Under the pieces are notes generated by a model. The model did not search any database, was not told the DNA's origin, and was given only the letters and a program-made list of their open reading frames with translations. Made by a program: the position numbers and the translations under genes. Below are positions 37,548-46,523 of a stretch of 64,000 bases of DNA, piece after piece. The DNA is from Paenibacillus plantarum. Its GTDB lineage: Bacteria; Bacillota; Bacilli; Paenibacillales; NBRC-103111. The DNA lies in contig NZ_WHNY01000090.1 of assembly GCF_013141695.1 (NCBI RefSeq), forward strand, positions 1-64,000. Reading direction: 5' to 3'. The first letter of the stretch is position 1. Each line of letters begins with the position of its first letter.

Positions 37548-37590
37548 AGAAAGACCTCAGAAAAGGAACTCCCTTCTCTGCGGTCTTTCT
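37548..37590 (-). terminator. Terminator of the OmpR-type two-component operon
   Basis: AGAAAGACC pairs with GGTCTTTCT around a second inner stem, and eight T follow on the minus strand. It lies 16 bases past the kinase stop. Confidence 0.9.
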
Positions 37591-37605
37591 ATCGATATAC
37601 ACAAT

Positions 37606-39084
37606 CTACCCAACACCAGCCAAACTCACCATCGGCTGCACATACGGACGACTCTCATAAAGCGGAATTCTAACCTCAAAGGTGCTTCCGATCCCCAGCT
37701 CGCTTCGCACCCGAATGCTTCCATTGTGAAGCTCGACAAGCTCTCGCACAATGGCGAGCCCCAAACCGGATGAACCTTTATGCTTCACGGGTCTGCCTCT
37801 CTCCACTTTGAAGAAGCGCTCCCAGATGAGCCCTTGATCCTCTGGTGTTATCCCGATGCCCGTATCGGTTACCGTGATGAGGACACACCCTTCCGATGGA
37901 ACCGCCATCGCCTTCAATTCGATCGATCCGTTCTCGGTGAACTTAACAGCATTTTTGATCAAATTGTTTAAAATTTGTTCCAGTCGATCCGGATCGGCGT
38001 GCGCCTGTGGCGAATTTTCATCCAACAAGCAGTGAATAACTGTCCCGCGGAGTTCTGCCTCCTGTTGGAATTTAAAAGCCAGCTTGGACATCATCGCCTG
38101 AACATCGACCGCCAACCACACTAGATCGATTTCCTTATTTTCGAGCTTCATTAAATCAGTAATATCATCGACTAGCCGGTTCATATGTAGAGTTTCGTTA
38201 TACATAATCTCGTAATATTTATCCCGTGCGCCTTCTTCGATCAAACCATCCTGAAGCGCCTCCAGAAAACCCCGCATCGCGGTAAGCGGTGTTCGCAGCT
38301 CATGGGATACATTTGCCAAAAAGTCATGCCGCAGCTGATTCAACTGCCTCTTTTCCAGATCAACGCGCGCAAGCTGCTCCACCATGTGATTAATGGTCGT
38401 TGCCAGATCACCAATCTCATCCTTGGAATCGATTTGAATTCTCTCACTATAGTCTCCGATGGCAATCTTGGCTGCCGCCTTGTCGATCTGTTGGATAGGT
38501 CGGCTAATGGACCAGGATAAATAGAAGGATACACCAAATGAAAAGAAGATACCGAGCAGGGTCACCCAAAGGATGGTTTCTCTAAGCTGCGCGATCGTCT
38601 CATTCATCCCTTTAAGTGGCGAATGCAGCACAATACCACCGTATACGTCGTTATCTTTGCCCCATGGGACGGCAACCGAAAGTACGCCTTCCTTAAAACC
38701 TTCGGATTGATGCCATATGGTTGGTTCACCATTCAAGACTTGGTTTACCACGTCCGTGCTGATGACCTTGCCAACGTTCACCTCATCTTTTGAAGATGTA
38801 GTAACGATGTTTCCATTCAAGTCAAATATCCAAATACGCGAATCAAAGGCTTCATCAAAAAAGCGCAACTGCTCCTTAAATCGATCACTCGGTCCCGTCT
38901 GATTTTGAATGGCGAGATTCACCTGCTTGGCTTGCCGGATCATCTCATTGCTTTTGGAGTCGACGATATAATCCTTGGCAAACAACGAAATAACGAGCCC
39001 CACCGCACATAACCCAAGAAGAACCGTAACGATGGAGCTGGTCAACATTTTGCGGAGAATGCTTTTATTTACATTTAGGAACAT
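37606..39084 (-). CDS. Sensor histidine kinase (HAMP, HisKA, HATPase)
   Basis: The 492-residue kinase has membrane segments at about 13-35 and 163-185 with an extracellular sensor between, HAMP (about 185-240), HisKA site VSHELRTPLTAMRG (His at about 261) and a full HATPase domain (NLIKNAVKFT, DTGIGI, GSSGLGLAIV). It resembles the PhoR/ResE/WalK class. The start codon lies within the end of the regulator gene (10-base overlap) with GAGGT upstream. Signal unknown. Confidence 0.92.
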   Translation of the reverse strand: MFLNVNKSILRKMLTSSIVTVLLGLCAVGLVISLFAKDYIVDSKSNEMIRQAKQVNLAIQNQTGPSDRFKEQLRFFDEAFDSRIWIFDLNGNIVTTSSKDEVNVGKVISTDVVNQVLNGEPTIWHQSEGFKEGVLSVAVPWGKDNDVYGGIVLHSPLKGMNETIAQLRETILWVTLLGIFFSFGVSFYLSWSISRPIQQIDKAAAKIAIGDYSERIQIDSKDEIGDLATTINHMVEQLARVDLEKRQLNQLRHDFLANVSHELRTPLTAMRGFLEALQDGLIEEGARDKYYEIMYNETLHMNRLVDDITDLMKLENKEIDLVWLAVDVQAMMSKLAFKFQQEAELRGTVIHCLLDENSPQAHADPDRLEQILNNLIKNAVKFTENGSIELKAMAVPSEGCVLITVTDTGIGITPEDQGLIWERFFKVERGRPVKHKGSSGLGLAIVRELVELHNGSIRVRSELGIGSTFEVRIPLYESRPYVQPMVSLAGVG

Positions 39085-39773
39085 GCGGCTACCTCAAATT
39101 TATAGCCCACTCCCCAGACCGTATGAATGCAAACATGATGACACGGGCTTAATCTTTCACGAAGTTTTTTGATATGAACGTCCACTGTTCTCATATCACC
39201 TAGAAAATCATATCCCCACACCTGCTCCAGCAGCTGTTCTCTCGTAAACACATCGCCCGGAGACTTCGCAAAAAATGCAAGTAATTCAAACTCCTTGGGG
39301 CGCATGTCAATTTTCATATTCCCTGCGAGCACCTCGCGGCGGGTCACATGGATGACTAAATTATCAAACTCATATTGGACGGGTTCCACCTCAATAACTG
39401 GCTGTCCCTTCTGCATTCTGCGAAAAATGGCTTTAATGCGCGCCACCAGCTCCCTCGGACTGAAGGGCTTGGTCATATAATCGTCGGCGCCAAGCTCAAG
39501 GCCAAGCACCCGATCAAACTCATCGTTCTTCGCCGTCAGCATAATGACGGGCACATCAGAACGCTTGGTAATCTCCCGGCACGTTTCATACCCGTCGAGC
39601 CCGGGCATCATCACATCTAGTATCACGATATCAGGCTTTACTTCTGCTAACATGGTCAGGGCCGAGACGCCGTCAGGGGCTTCGATTACTTCGATGAGCT
39701 GCTGACGGAAATACAATCGGATGATTTCTCTCACATTCGGGTCATCATCCGCAACCAACACTTTCCAAGTCAC
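39075..39773 (-). CDS. OmpR/PhoB-type response regulator
   Basis: The 232-residue protein has a receiver domain (DDDP, VILDVMMPG, MLTAK, TKPF) and a winged helix ending VWGYDFLGDMRTVDVHIKKLRERL. I chose the GTG at 39773, with AAAGGTG upstream, because the in-frame ATG at 39827 has no RBS and adds residues outside the normal receiver fold. A 10-bp direct repeat at 39891-39910 in its upstream region may be an autoregulatory site. Confidence 0.9.
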   Translation of the reverse strand: MTWKVLVADDDPNVREIIRLYFRQQLIEVIEAPDGVSALTMLAEVKPDIVILDVMMPGLDGYETCREITKRSDVPVIMLTAKNDEFDRVLGLELGADDYMTKPFSPRELVARIKAIFRRMQKGQPVIEVEPVQYEFDNLVIHVTRREVLAGNMKIDMRPKEFELLAFFAKSPGDVFTREQLLEQVWGYDFLGDMRTVDVHIKKLRERLSPCHHVCIHTVWGVGYKFEVAACS

Positions 39774-39890
39774 AAGCGGTTCACACCTTTCTATGATCCT
39801 CTCATAGATTTCTGCAACTTTTTCCATTTTAAGGGGGTATACGAACTCGTGTTGCTTATATTACACAGTAGGAATTGCATGATATCGCTT

Positions 39891-39910
39891 ACAAAAAGTG
39901 ACAAAAAGCC
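39891..39910. promoter_or_regulatory. Two 10-bp direct repeats, candidate OmpR-type operator
   Basis: ACAAAAAGTG and ACAAAAAGCC stand directly in tandem about 120 bases upstream of the response regulator start. OmpR-family regulators bind tandem half-sites of 10-11 bp period. Confidence 0.4.
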
Positions 39911-39977
39911 GCTTCGGAAGCGTGTTGGCTGCCGCTAAATCCCGCGTCATACAAGGCATTTATCGCTTTTCTCTCAG

Positions 39978-40033
39978 AAAAAAGAGGCCATTTCAAAAGT
40001 CAGTTTAGACTTTTTGAAATGGCCTCTTTTTTT
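39978..40033. terminator. Long bidirectional hairpin terminator
   Basis: About 22 bp (AAAGAGGCCATTTCAAAA and following) pair with their complement, with A- and T-runs on either side. It insulates the two-component genes from the exopolysaccharide operon, which is read toward it. Confidence 0.9.
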
Positions 40034-40074
40034 TCGTTAATGTGCGATGAATAATAAACCTGTTTCCCGTAATA

Positions 40075-40280
40075 TAACTGGATTTTCTCCATCTATTCGA
40101 AGCCGATTTCTCGAATTCGAAAGGTTAACTGTATTTCCTGTAGTTAAATTCCTTCGATTTGCTCGATGCTTCAAATTTCAAACAAATTACATGTACTTTT
40201 TCCATCTAATTACGAAAATACGTCAGATTCGAGCTAATTAGCTGTAGTTTATACATCTAAACACGAATCGGCAGTCAGAC
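40075..40280. repeat. Degenerate tandem repeat array between operon end and terminator
   Basis: Four units begin at about 40075, 40126, 40188 and 40239 with TAACTG/TACATG/TAGCTG-like starts, then GTATTTTCTCCATCTAA-like cores and a CGAAT-containing end. Spacing is 51-62 bp. No coding frame runs through it. Confidence 0.5.
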
Positions 40281-40297
40281 AACTCCTTCAAGGAGTT
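40281..40297. terminator. Short hairpin after the last operon gene
   Basis: AACTCCTT pairs with AAGGAGTT around one base, three bases after the stop at 40301. The minus strand lacks a T-run, so it is a poor terminator and may only stabilise the mRNA end. Confidence 0.35.
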
Positions 40298-40300
40298 ATT

Positions 40301-41188
40301 TTACCACGAAGATAGTGCCGTTCTTTTCCACGTATTAGGTGCCACACACACATAGACATATCCATCATCCCACGCCATCTCTCCCACTTCTCCGGGGGCA
40401 GTAGACGAGGCTGGTGTCATCGATTTTCGGATGCGGATGCTGTCATCACTGACGTCCAACTTGGTCTTGGCGTCCGAGTTTCCAATACCGATATTGCCGC
40501 TGCTGCGGTTAATCGATAACGAATTGTCCAGTGCTTTACCGTCATCCGAATAACGGATAATTTGCAGATTGGAGCCGGCATTTCCTCCGGTTTCCTCGGA
40601 GTTATCTGCACGCATTGCCCAGCGTGGCGTCGTCACGTTCCCAGCATCCGCTTTGGCCCAGGTCAGATCACGATTGACCCCACCAGTTCCGGCAACCCTT
40701 AAAATCCCATCCATCACATTGAAATTAGAGGAATGCGTCCGAATTTCAGCCACATCCTGGTCGAATGGAATTTCCAGACGCGTAAACAGCTCATTCGGGT
40801 TTTTGCCGTCAGGTGCCATTGTTGTTTCGAACGACATATGATTATGATCGTGCTGCTCCGGGTTATTCGCTTTGGCATGCGCGATGATAGCCGCCTTGTC
40901 CTTTCCATTCTCATCCAGCCAAGCAATGGCCGGCTTCGCTCGGTCTTTCGTCCACTGCAGCCGAATGAGATCCGACAAGTGGCCTTCCGAAGAGATCCAC
41001 TGCTTATCGGTAGAAAGATGAATCCGATCATTATGAGGAACCTCAAGGCCTCCACCCGGTAAAGACGATTCCTGAAAAGTGCCAGCCGCTCCGGCCGTCT
41101 CATGGCCGCCTGCCGAAGCGAAAGCCATTCCAGAAACACCGATCGCCGCACCAGCCAATAGAGAGATTACCAAACCTGTTTTTTTCAT
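40301..41188 (-). CDS. Secreted protein with phage-tail-fibre-like C-terminus
   Basis: The 295-residue protein has a signal peptide (MKK, hydrophobic core, AFASA), a middle region with a His-rich spot (EQHDHNHM) and repeating beta-type segments (FNVMDGILRVAG, SINRSSGNIGIGNSD), and a C-terminus EMAWDDGYVYVCVAPNTWKRTALSSW-like, as found in tail-fibre and hyaluronidase-like trimeric proteins. No other phage genes are nearby. As the last gene of the exopolysaccharide operon it may bind or coat the polymer. AGGAGGAGG precedes the ATG. The function is not known. Confidence 0.75.
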   Translation of the reverse strand: MKKTGLVISLLAGAAIGVSGMAFASAGGHETAGAAGTFQESSLPGGGLEVPHNDRIHLSTDKQWISSEGHLSDLIRLQWTKDRAKPAIAWLDENGKDKAAIIAHAKANNPEQHDHNHMSFETTMAPDGKNPNELFTRLEIPFDQDVAEIRTHSSNFNVMDGILRVAGTGGVNRDLTWAKADAGNVTTPRWAMRADNSEETGGNAGSNLQIIRYSDDGKALDNSLSINRSSGNIGIGNSDAKTKLDVSDDSIRIRKSMTPASSTAPGEVGEMAWDDGYVYVCVAPNTWKRTALSSW

Positions 41189-41223
41189 TTTGCATCCTCC
41201 TCCTTCTTATTCATCAAATCCGC

Positions 41224-42510
41224 TTAACGATTAGCGTTCAATAGTTCGATCCACCTCACGTAATCATGGATAGCGATGCCGATATAGCTCGGATAAGGGG
41301 AGAGGGTTTCCTTGACCTGTTTCAATTCCAACTCCATTAACGAAGAATTCGACTTATAAAAGGTCGTATAATCGGCTTCCTTACTGGGCAACGTATCCAC
41401 GGCAATAACGGCCTGTTTCTTCAATGTAGCTGCTTCTAGAATGATGGATTTGGCTCTGGCAATGATGCCGTTGCTGCCGAGTGCCGTATTCCGATAAGCC
41501 ATAATGACGACACTATCCGCCTTCTCCAACAGCCACGCGCTAAAGGAATAACTAGATCCCGGAACGGTAATCGTATTTATCCAAAAGGGAATATCGAAGG
41601 CCAGCTTCATACTGCGATCCGTGCTTTTCACTTGAGATTCAATGAATCTGATCGTAGCCATCCACTGTTCGAGCACCCAAGTCTGATTCGTCTTCCACAT
41701 GCCCAAGGTGTAGGGTTCAATATCAAAATGGAAACCTTGGAAGCGTTCGAGAGCACCTACTGAAGCGTTATATTGTTTGACCGCTGCCATCCATTGCTGG
41801 ATAAAGATATGGTTATTGTCATAGATCCAATCCGATTGGCCTGCCAGCGCCTCTACCTTGATACCCTGATCATTCGCTCTGCGGATGAAATTCCGGTAAA
41901 CATCCTGAGCCGGGTATGTTCTTTCATAGCGCAGATAGATGGCAGTCAGTTTTTGCTTTGCAGCAAACGCGAGGATGCTATCACCATCCGTCTCAATCAG
42001 CTTGCTGTCCCAGATCCAAGTGGACCTTTGCGCTTTGCCTGCCGAAGTGATTAGTACCAAATTCCGTTCTCCCACCCAATCGACATCGGCTCCGAGGCTC
42101 TCACTAACCGCTCTCAGCGGAACCATGGTTCGGTCATTTTTCAGGACAGCCGGAGCGTCTAATTCCACCTGCTTGCCGTCAACCGATGCAATATTTTGAC
42201 CAATGGTCAATAATGCTGTTGCGTGCTGACTGCGAAAGGTTACTTGTTTCAAAGAACGATCCCATGCCACTTTAGCACCTAACTTCTCGGCAATTTCCCT
42301 TACCGGCACCATCGTACTACTCGTCTGATCATCGATGTAGGGCTGGGCATCCGTAAAGACGATCTTTTCCCCGTTGACCGCCACCCCAAGCTCCGTGTTA
42401 ATCGAGTACACCGGAAAAAATAAAGGAATACTTGTTAACATTTGAATAAGAATCAAGCATACAATCGTCTTTCTCAGAGGGACTAACAGATTAAACCATA
42501 CTATATTCAA
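41224..42510 (-). CDS. Exported protein: stalk domains plus GH18-like TIM barrel
   Basis: The 428-residue protein has an N-terminal hydrophobic export segment, two copper-amine-oxidase-type stalk halves (TMVPVREIAEKLGA and TMVPLRAVSESLGA, about 50-150) and a TIM-barrel region with GFHFDIEPY (about 255) and VIMAYRN, which resemble the GH18 DxE active-site strand and MAYD. It may act on a GlcNAc-containing polymer. The start is probably the TTG at 42510, with AAGGAAGAG just upstream, lying inside the glmM end (20-base overlap), so translation is coupled. Confidence 0.75.
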   Translation of the reverse strand: MNIVWFNLLVPLRKTIVCLILIQMLTSIPLFFPVYSINTELGVAVNGEKIVFTDAQPYIDDQTSSTMVPVREIAEKLGAKVAWDRSLKQVTFRSQHATALLTIGQNIASVDGKQVELDAPAVLKNDRTMVPLRAVSESLGADVDWVGERNLVLITSAGKAQRSTWIWDSKLIETDGDSILAFAAKQKLTAIYLRYERTYPAQDVYRNFIRRANDQGIKVEALAGQSDWIYDNNHIFIQQWMAAVKQYNASVGALERFQGFHFDIEPYTLGMWKTNQTWVLEQWMATIRFIESQVKSTDRSMKLAFDIPFWINTITVPGSSYSFSAWLLEKADSVVIMAYRNTALGSNGIIARAKSIILEAATLKKQAVIAVDTLPSKEADYTTFYKSNSSLMELELKQVKETLSPYPSYIGIAIHDYVRWIELLNANR

Positions 42511-43849
42511 GCTCTTCCTTAACCACCTCTACAATGCCGTCCACATAACCGGACAGCTCCCTTGCATCCGGTCCTTCCGCCATCACACGCACCAGTGATT
42601 CCGTGCCTGAAGGCCGCACCAATACACGGCCGCGCCCGGCCATCTCACTTTCCACCTGACGGATGACGGCATCGATTCGACGATTGCCTTCCAGCTTGTA
42701 TTTATGGATTACTCGTACATTAACCATCAACTGAGGGTATTTGACCATTGGGGACACGAGCTCGGACAAAGGCTTGCCTTCTTGAATCATCACCTGCAGC
42801 AGTTGAACGGCCGATAGCAGGCCATCCCCTGTCGTCGAATGATCCAGTAAAATGATATGGCCGGAAGCTTCACCGCCTAAGTTGTACCCGCCAGCCTGCA
42901 TCGCTTCCATGACATGCCGGTCTCCGACCTTGCTTTTTAACGAATCGAGACCGATGGTTTGCAGCGCTTGATGAAAGCCAAGATTACTCATGACGGTAGA
43001 AACAACGGTGTTATGACTCAGCCGTCCCTGCTTGGCCAGACGAGCGGCAAGGATATAGAGGATGTGATCCCCGTCCAGAATCTCGCCCCGTTCATCAACC
43101 GCAATCAGCCGGTCCGCATCACCGTCGAACGAAAGTCCCGCATGGGCCCCATGTTCCAACACTGCCTTACGGAGATGCTCCGGATGCGTTGAGCCGCAGT
43201 CCTTATTAATATTTAAACCATCCGGCTGATGAGACAATAGAATCGTGTCCGCACCCAATTCGGCGAATAGCTGCGGAGCTAGCAAGGAAGCTGCCCCGTT
43301 CGCGCAATCGAGCACGATTTTGCAATGGGACAGTGGTGCCGCAGCCGTCGACTTCACATAGCTCAAATAGTCCTGAGCGCCCTGCGGATCATCACGCAGC
43401 GTACCAATACCCGCTCCCGTAGGGCGGGAAATGCGATGCTCGTCACCCTGTAAGCGGCTCTCTACTTCCGCTTCCCATGCATCCGGCATTTTGAAGCCGT
43501 CGCAGCCAAAAAATTTAATCCCATTATCCTCCACCGGATTATGAGAGGCAGAGATCATCACGCCTGCATCCATGCCTGATTGCCGTGTGACATAAGCCAC
43601 ACCCGGCGTCGGTAGAACGCCAAGCCTTACGGCATCCGCCCCAGCGGATAACAACCCGGCAGCCAGAGCTGCTTCTAGCATGTGCCCGGAGATGCGGGTA
43701 TCCCGCCCGATGACGACTGTGGGCCGACGCCCCTCACAGCTGCGCGACAGCATATAGCCAACAATAAGCCCTAATTCAAAAGCCAGCTCTGGCGTTAACT
43801 CGCGATTAGCAACCCCTCTGACACCATCTGTACCGAAAATCGCTCCCAT
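42491..43849 (-). CDS. glmM: Phosphoglucosamine mutase GlmM
   Basis: The 452-residue enzyme has FGTDGVRG at the start, the active-site phosphoserine loop MISASHNPVEDNGIKFFG (Ser at about 100), the metal loop DGDADR and the C-terminal RPSGTESLVRVM. It turns glucosamine 6-phosphate into glucosamine 1-phosphate. The ATG at 43849 has AGGAGA at good distance; the in-frame ATG at 43870 does not. It is set in an exopolysaccharide operon; a housekeeping copy probably exists elsewhere (inference). Confidence 0.95.
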   Translation of the reverse strand: MGAIFGTDGVRGVANRELTPELAFELGLIVGYMLSRSCEGRRPTVVIGRDTRISGHMLEAALAAGLLSAGADAVRLGVLPTPGVAYVTRQSGMDAGVMISASHNPVEDNGIKFFGCDGFKMPDAWEAEVESRLQGDEHRISRPTGAGIGTLRDDPQGAQDYLSYVKSTAAAPLSHCKIVLDCANGAASLLAPQLFAELGADTILLSHQPDGLNINKDCGSTHPEHLRKAVLEHGAHAGLSFDGDADRLIAVDERGEILDGDHILYILAARLAKQGRLSHNTVVSTVMSNLGFHQALQTIGLDSLKSKVGDRHVMEAMQAGGYNLGGEASGHIILLDHSTTGDGLLSAVQLLQVMIQEGKPLSELVSPMVKYPQLMVNVRVIHKYKLEGNRRIDAVIRQVESEMAGRGRVLVRPSGTESLVRVMAEGPDARELSGYVDGIVEVVKEELEYSMV

Positions 43850-43873
43850 ATCAGCTCTCCTCTCTATCACTTG

Positions 43874-44635
43874 TTAGGCAAAAATCCCCATGTGTTCATA
43901 AAAGGCTCGATTCGCCTCCTCCAATTGTTCAGGGGTGTTAATCCCCATCACCTCTGTCGGATCGTCGAGGATCATCGCCTCGAATTTTTTCTGGCCACCG
44001 GAAATACCGATCTGTCGCATCACCTTCACGATATCGGTCAAGTAGTACTCCTGCTGCGCATTGTCATTGGTAATGCCAGGGAGCGCTTGAAACAAGCTTT
44101 CATTATCGAAACAGAAAATCCCCGTATTAATTTCGTTAATCTCTTTCTGCTCTGGCGTTGCATCCTTCTCTTCAATAATATCGACAACTTCGCCGCTTAA
44201 AGGATCTCTGATAATTCTTCCATAGCCGGTAGGATCCTGAACGATCGCGGTCAACACCACACCAGCACTTGTGTTTGCCCGCTGGGCCGCCAACAGCATT
44301 TCGATGGTGGATTGCCTAATGAGAGGCGTATCGCCCGTAAGCACCAAGGTCGATCCGCTGCGGTTACGGAGCAGAGGCTCCGTCTGATGAACGGCGTGTG
44401 CCGTTCCAAGCTGATTCTCCTGCTGGACGTAGGCAACCCGCGTCCCCAAGCACTTCTTCACCAGCTCTCCCCGATGCCCGATCACGGCCAAAATGCGAGT
44501 GATCGGCATCGCTTCCAGCTTGCCCACCAAACGGCCAATCATCGGTACGCCTCCAACGGGATGAAGCACTTTAGGCAGCTCCGACTTCATCCGTGTGCCT
44601 TTCCCTGCAGCTAACAAAATAGCGAATGCTTCCAT
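43874..44635 (-). CDS. One-domain GlmU-like UDP-sugar pyrophosphorylase
   Basis: The 253-residue protein corresponds to the N-terminal uridylyltransferase half of GlmU: LLAAGKGTRMKSELPKVLHPVGG, GTAHAVHQ, TGDTPLI, GYGRIIRD and NTGIFCF. GlmU is normally about 450 residues with a C-terminal acetyltransferase beta-helix; this protein ends right after the first domain and the next gene begins 24 bp later, so there is no remnant of the second half. It would make UDP-GlcNAc from GlcNAc-1-P, with acetylation left to another enzyme. AGGGGAG precedes the ATG. Confidence 0.88.
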   Translation of the reverse strand: MEAFAILLAAGKGTRMKSELPKVLHPVGGVPMIGRLVGKLEAMPITRILAVIGHRGELVKKCLGTRVAYVQQENQLGTAHAVHQTEPLLRNRSGSTLVLTGDTPLIRQSTIEMLLAAQRANTSAGVVLTAIVQDPTGYGRIIRDPLSGEVVDIIEEKDATPEQKEINEINTGIFCFDNESLFQALPGITNDNAQQEYYLTDIVKVMRQIGISGGQKKFEAMILDDPTEVMGINTPEQLEEANRAFYEHMGIFA

Positions 44636-44661
44636 GTGTAATTCAGCTCCCCTCTGGATAG

Positions 44662-46491
44662 TTATTCAACCGTCACGCTTTTGGCTAAGTTGCGCGGTTT
44701 ATCAATATCATTCTCCAGAGCCAGGGAAGCATAATAGGAGATTAACTGAAGCGGTACGACCGCTAATATCGGTGCCAGGAGATGGTGGGACGGCGGGATA
44801 AAGCAGATTTCATCGACGCTATTCAGCAGCCCCACATTGCCTTCCACCGTAATCCCCATGACATGGGCGCCACGGGCCTTAACTTCTTTAATATTGCTAA
44901 CTGTTTTCTCGTACAAGTCCATATGTGTAGCCAGGGCAATCACCGGCGTATCCTTCTCGATCAGCGCCAATGTGCCGTGCTTGAGCTCTCCCGCTGCATA
45001 AGCCTCCGAGTGGATATAAGAGATTTCCTTTAATTTGAGAGAGCCTTCCAACGCAACGGCGTAGTCCAAGCCTCTTCCGATAAAGAATAAGCTTTCCGCA
45101 TCTTTGATCGATTCCGCATACAGCTTCACTTCATTGGCGTTTTCCAGCACCTTCTCCACCTGAACGGGAAGTGCCTTCAAGCCTTGAATCAGCTTCGTAT
45201 GAAGCTCGGTAGCCAGCGTCTGTCTTTCCTGAGCCAAGTAAATGCTGAACAAATAGAAGGCGAGCAGCTGAGCGGTATACGCTTTGGTCGATGCCACGGC
45301 AATTTCCGGGCCAGCCTTCGTTGCGATAACATAGTCCGCATCTCGCGCCACAGAACTGGTTGGCACATTCGTAATGGCCAATACTTTGGCGCCTTGCCTT
45401 CTGCTCTCTTGCAGGGCAGCAAGCGTATCCGCCGTTTCCCCCGATTGGCTCACGACGATGACGAGCGTTCGGTCCGTGATGATCGGGTCCCGATATCTGA
45501 ATTCCGATGCGATATCGCACTGCACCGGGATTCGCGTTAGCTTCTCAATGACCGTACTGCCGACAAGTCCGGCATGATAGGCGGTGCCGCAAGCTACGAT
45601 AAAGATTTTATCCACCTGTTGAAACGCGCCTGCTGCGTGCGCTAATTCCGGGAAATTGACTTGGTCCTGGTCGTTGATGCGCCCGAGCATCGTATTGCGA
45701 AGCGTTAACGGCTGTTCGTGAATTTCCTTCAGCATGAAGTGCTCAAACGGCCCCTTCTCCACCTGATCTGCGTCCCAATCAATATGCAGCAGCTTACACG
45801 CCGCCGGCTCCCCTGTCTCGACTTTCGTGATGGAGACACCCTCCTGTGTAAGGATGGCCAAATCGCCATCTTCCAAGATATAGACCTCACGGGTATGCTG
45901 AATAAGAGCGGAGATGTCCGAAGCCATGAAGTATTCGCCCTGACCCGCACCAATAACAAGCGGACTTGCTTGTCTGACCGCGATAATCTTATCCGGCTCA
46001 TACTCCGTCATGACACCAAGGGAATAAGCCCCTTGCAGTTTCTGAATGACCTCAAGCATGGCGGTGTAGATGTCGCCTTCATAATGCTCGGCAAGCAAAT
46101 GAGCAATCACCTCAGTGTCGGTCTCGGAAGCAAAGATGACGCCGTTATCCTCCAGCTCTTTCTTCAGTTCCATGTAGTTTTCCACGATGCCGTTATGCAC
46201 GACCGTGAATTTACCCGACATATCCGTATGTGGGTGGGAGTTTACATCCGACGGTCTGCCGTGCGTAGCCCAGCGCGTATGCCCGATACCCATCGATCCT
46301 TTCAACGGCTCCTTATCCAGCTGACCCGACAAGTTGGCCAGACGTCCTTCCGCCTTGCTAATCTTGAGCTGATCCTGCACCAATACCGCGATCCCAGCGG
46401 AATCATACCCTCTGTACTCCAGCTTGCTTAATCCGTTCAGCAGTATTGGCTGTACATCTCGCTTTCCAATATATCCTACAATGCCACACAT
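44662..46491 (-). CDS. glmS: Glucosamine-6-phosphate synthase GlmS
   Basis: The 609-residue enzyme starts MCGIVGYIG with nucleophile Cys2, has the glutaminase motifs GHTRWATHG and HNGIVENY, two SIS domains (SQSGETADTLAAL, RGLDYAVALEGSLKLKEISY) and ends LAKSVTVE as in the family. It makes glucosamine 6-phosphate from fructose 6-phosphate and glutamine. A housekeeping glmS of Bacillales is usually preceded by the glmS ribozyme; none fits in the 32-bp gap here, so this copy is controlled with the operon. Confidence 0.95.
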   Translation of the reverse strand: MCGIVGYIGKRDVQPILLNGLSKLEYRGYDSAGIAVLVQDQLKISKAEGRLANLSGQLDKEPLKGSMGIGHTRWATHGRPSDVNSHPHTDMSGKFTVVHNGIVENYMELKKELEDNGVIFASETDTEVIAHLLAEHYEGDIYTAMLEVIQKLQGAYSLGVMTEYEPDKIIAVRQASPLVIGAGQGEYFMASDISALIQHTREVYILEDGDLAILTQEGVSITKVETGEPAACKLLHIDWDADQVEKGPFEHFMLKEIHEQPLTLRNTMLGRINDQDQVNFPELAHAAGAFQQVDKIFIVACGTAYHAGLVGSTVIEKLTRIPVQCDIASEFRYRDPIITDRTLVIVVSQSGETADTLAALQESRRQGAKVLAITNVPTSSVARDADYVIATKAGPEIAVASTKAYTAQLLAFYLFSIYLAQERQTLATELHTKLIQGLKALPVQVEKVLENANEVKLYAESIKDAESLFFIGRGLDYAVALEGSLKLKEISYIHSEAYAAGELKHGTLALIEKDTPVIALATHMDLYEKTVSNIKEVKARGAHVMGITVEGNVGLLNSVDEICFIPPSHHLLAPILAVVPLQLISYYASLALENDIDKPRNLAKSVTVE

Positions 46492-46523
46492 CGTTGTTGT
46501 CTCCTCTCTCTTCTAAAATGCGT

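Noticed and set aside
40301..41188. Prophage remnant, because of tail-fibre-like sequence (also at 10700-11200)
   Set aside because: No integrase, terminase, capsid or holin gene is nearby, both proteins have their own role context and signal peptides.
43874..44635. glmU as a pseudogene cut by a frameshift
   Set aside because: Only 24 bp separate it from glmM and no remnant of the acetyltransferase domain is found in any frame.
44640..44661. glmS ribozyme in front of the downstream part of the operon, or ahead of glmS at 46492-46523
   Set aside because: The gaps are only about 30 bp, far too short for the ribozyme.
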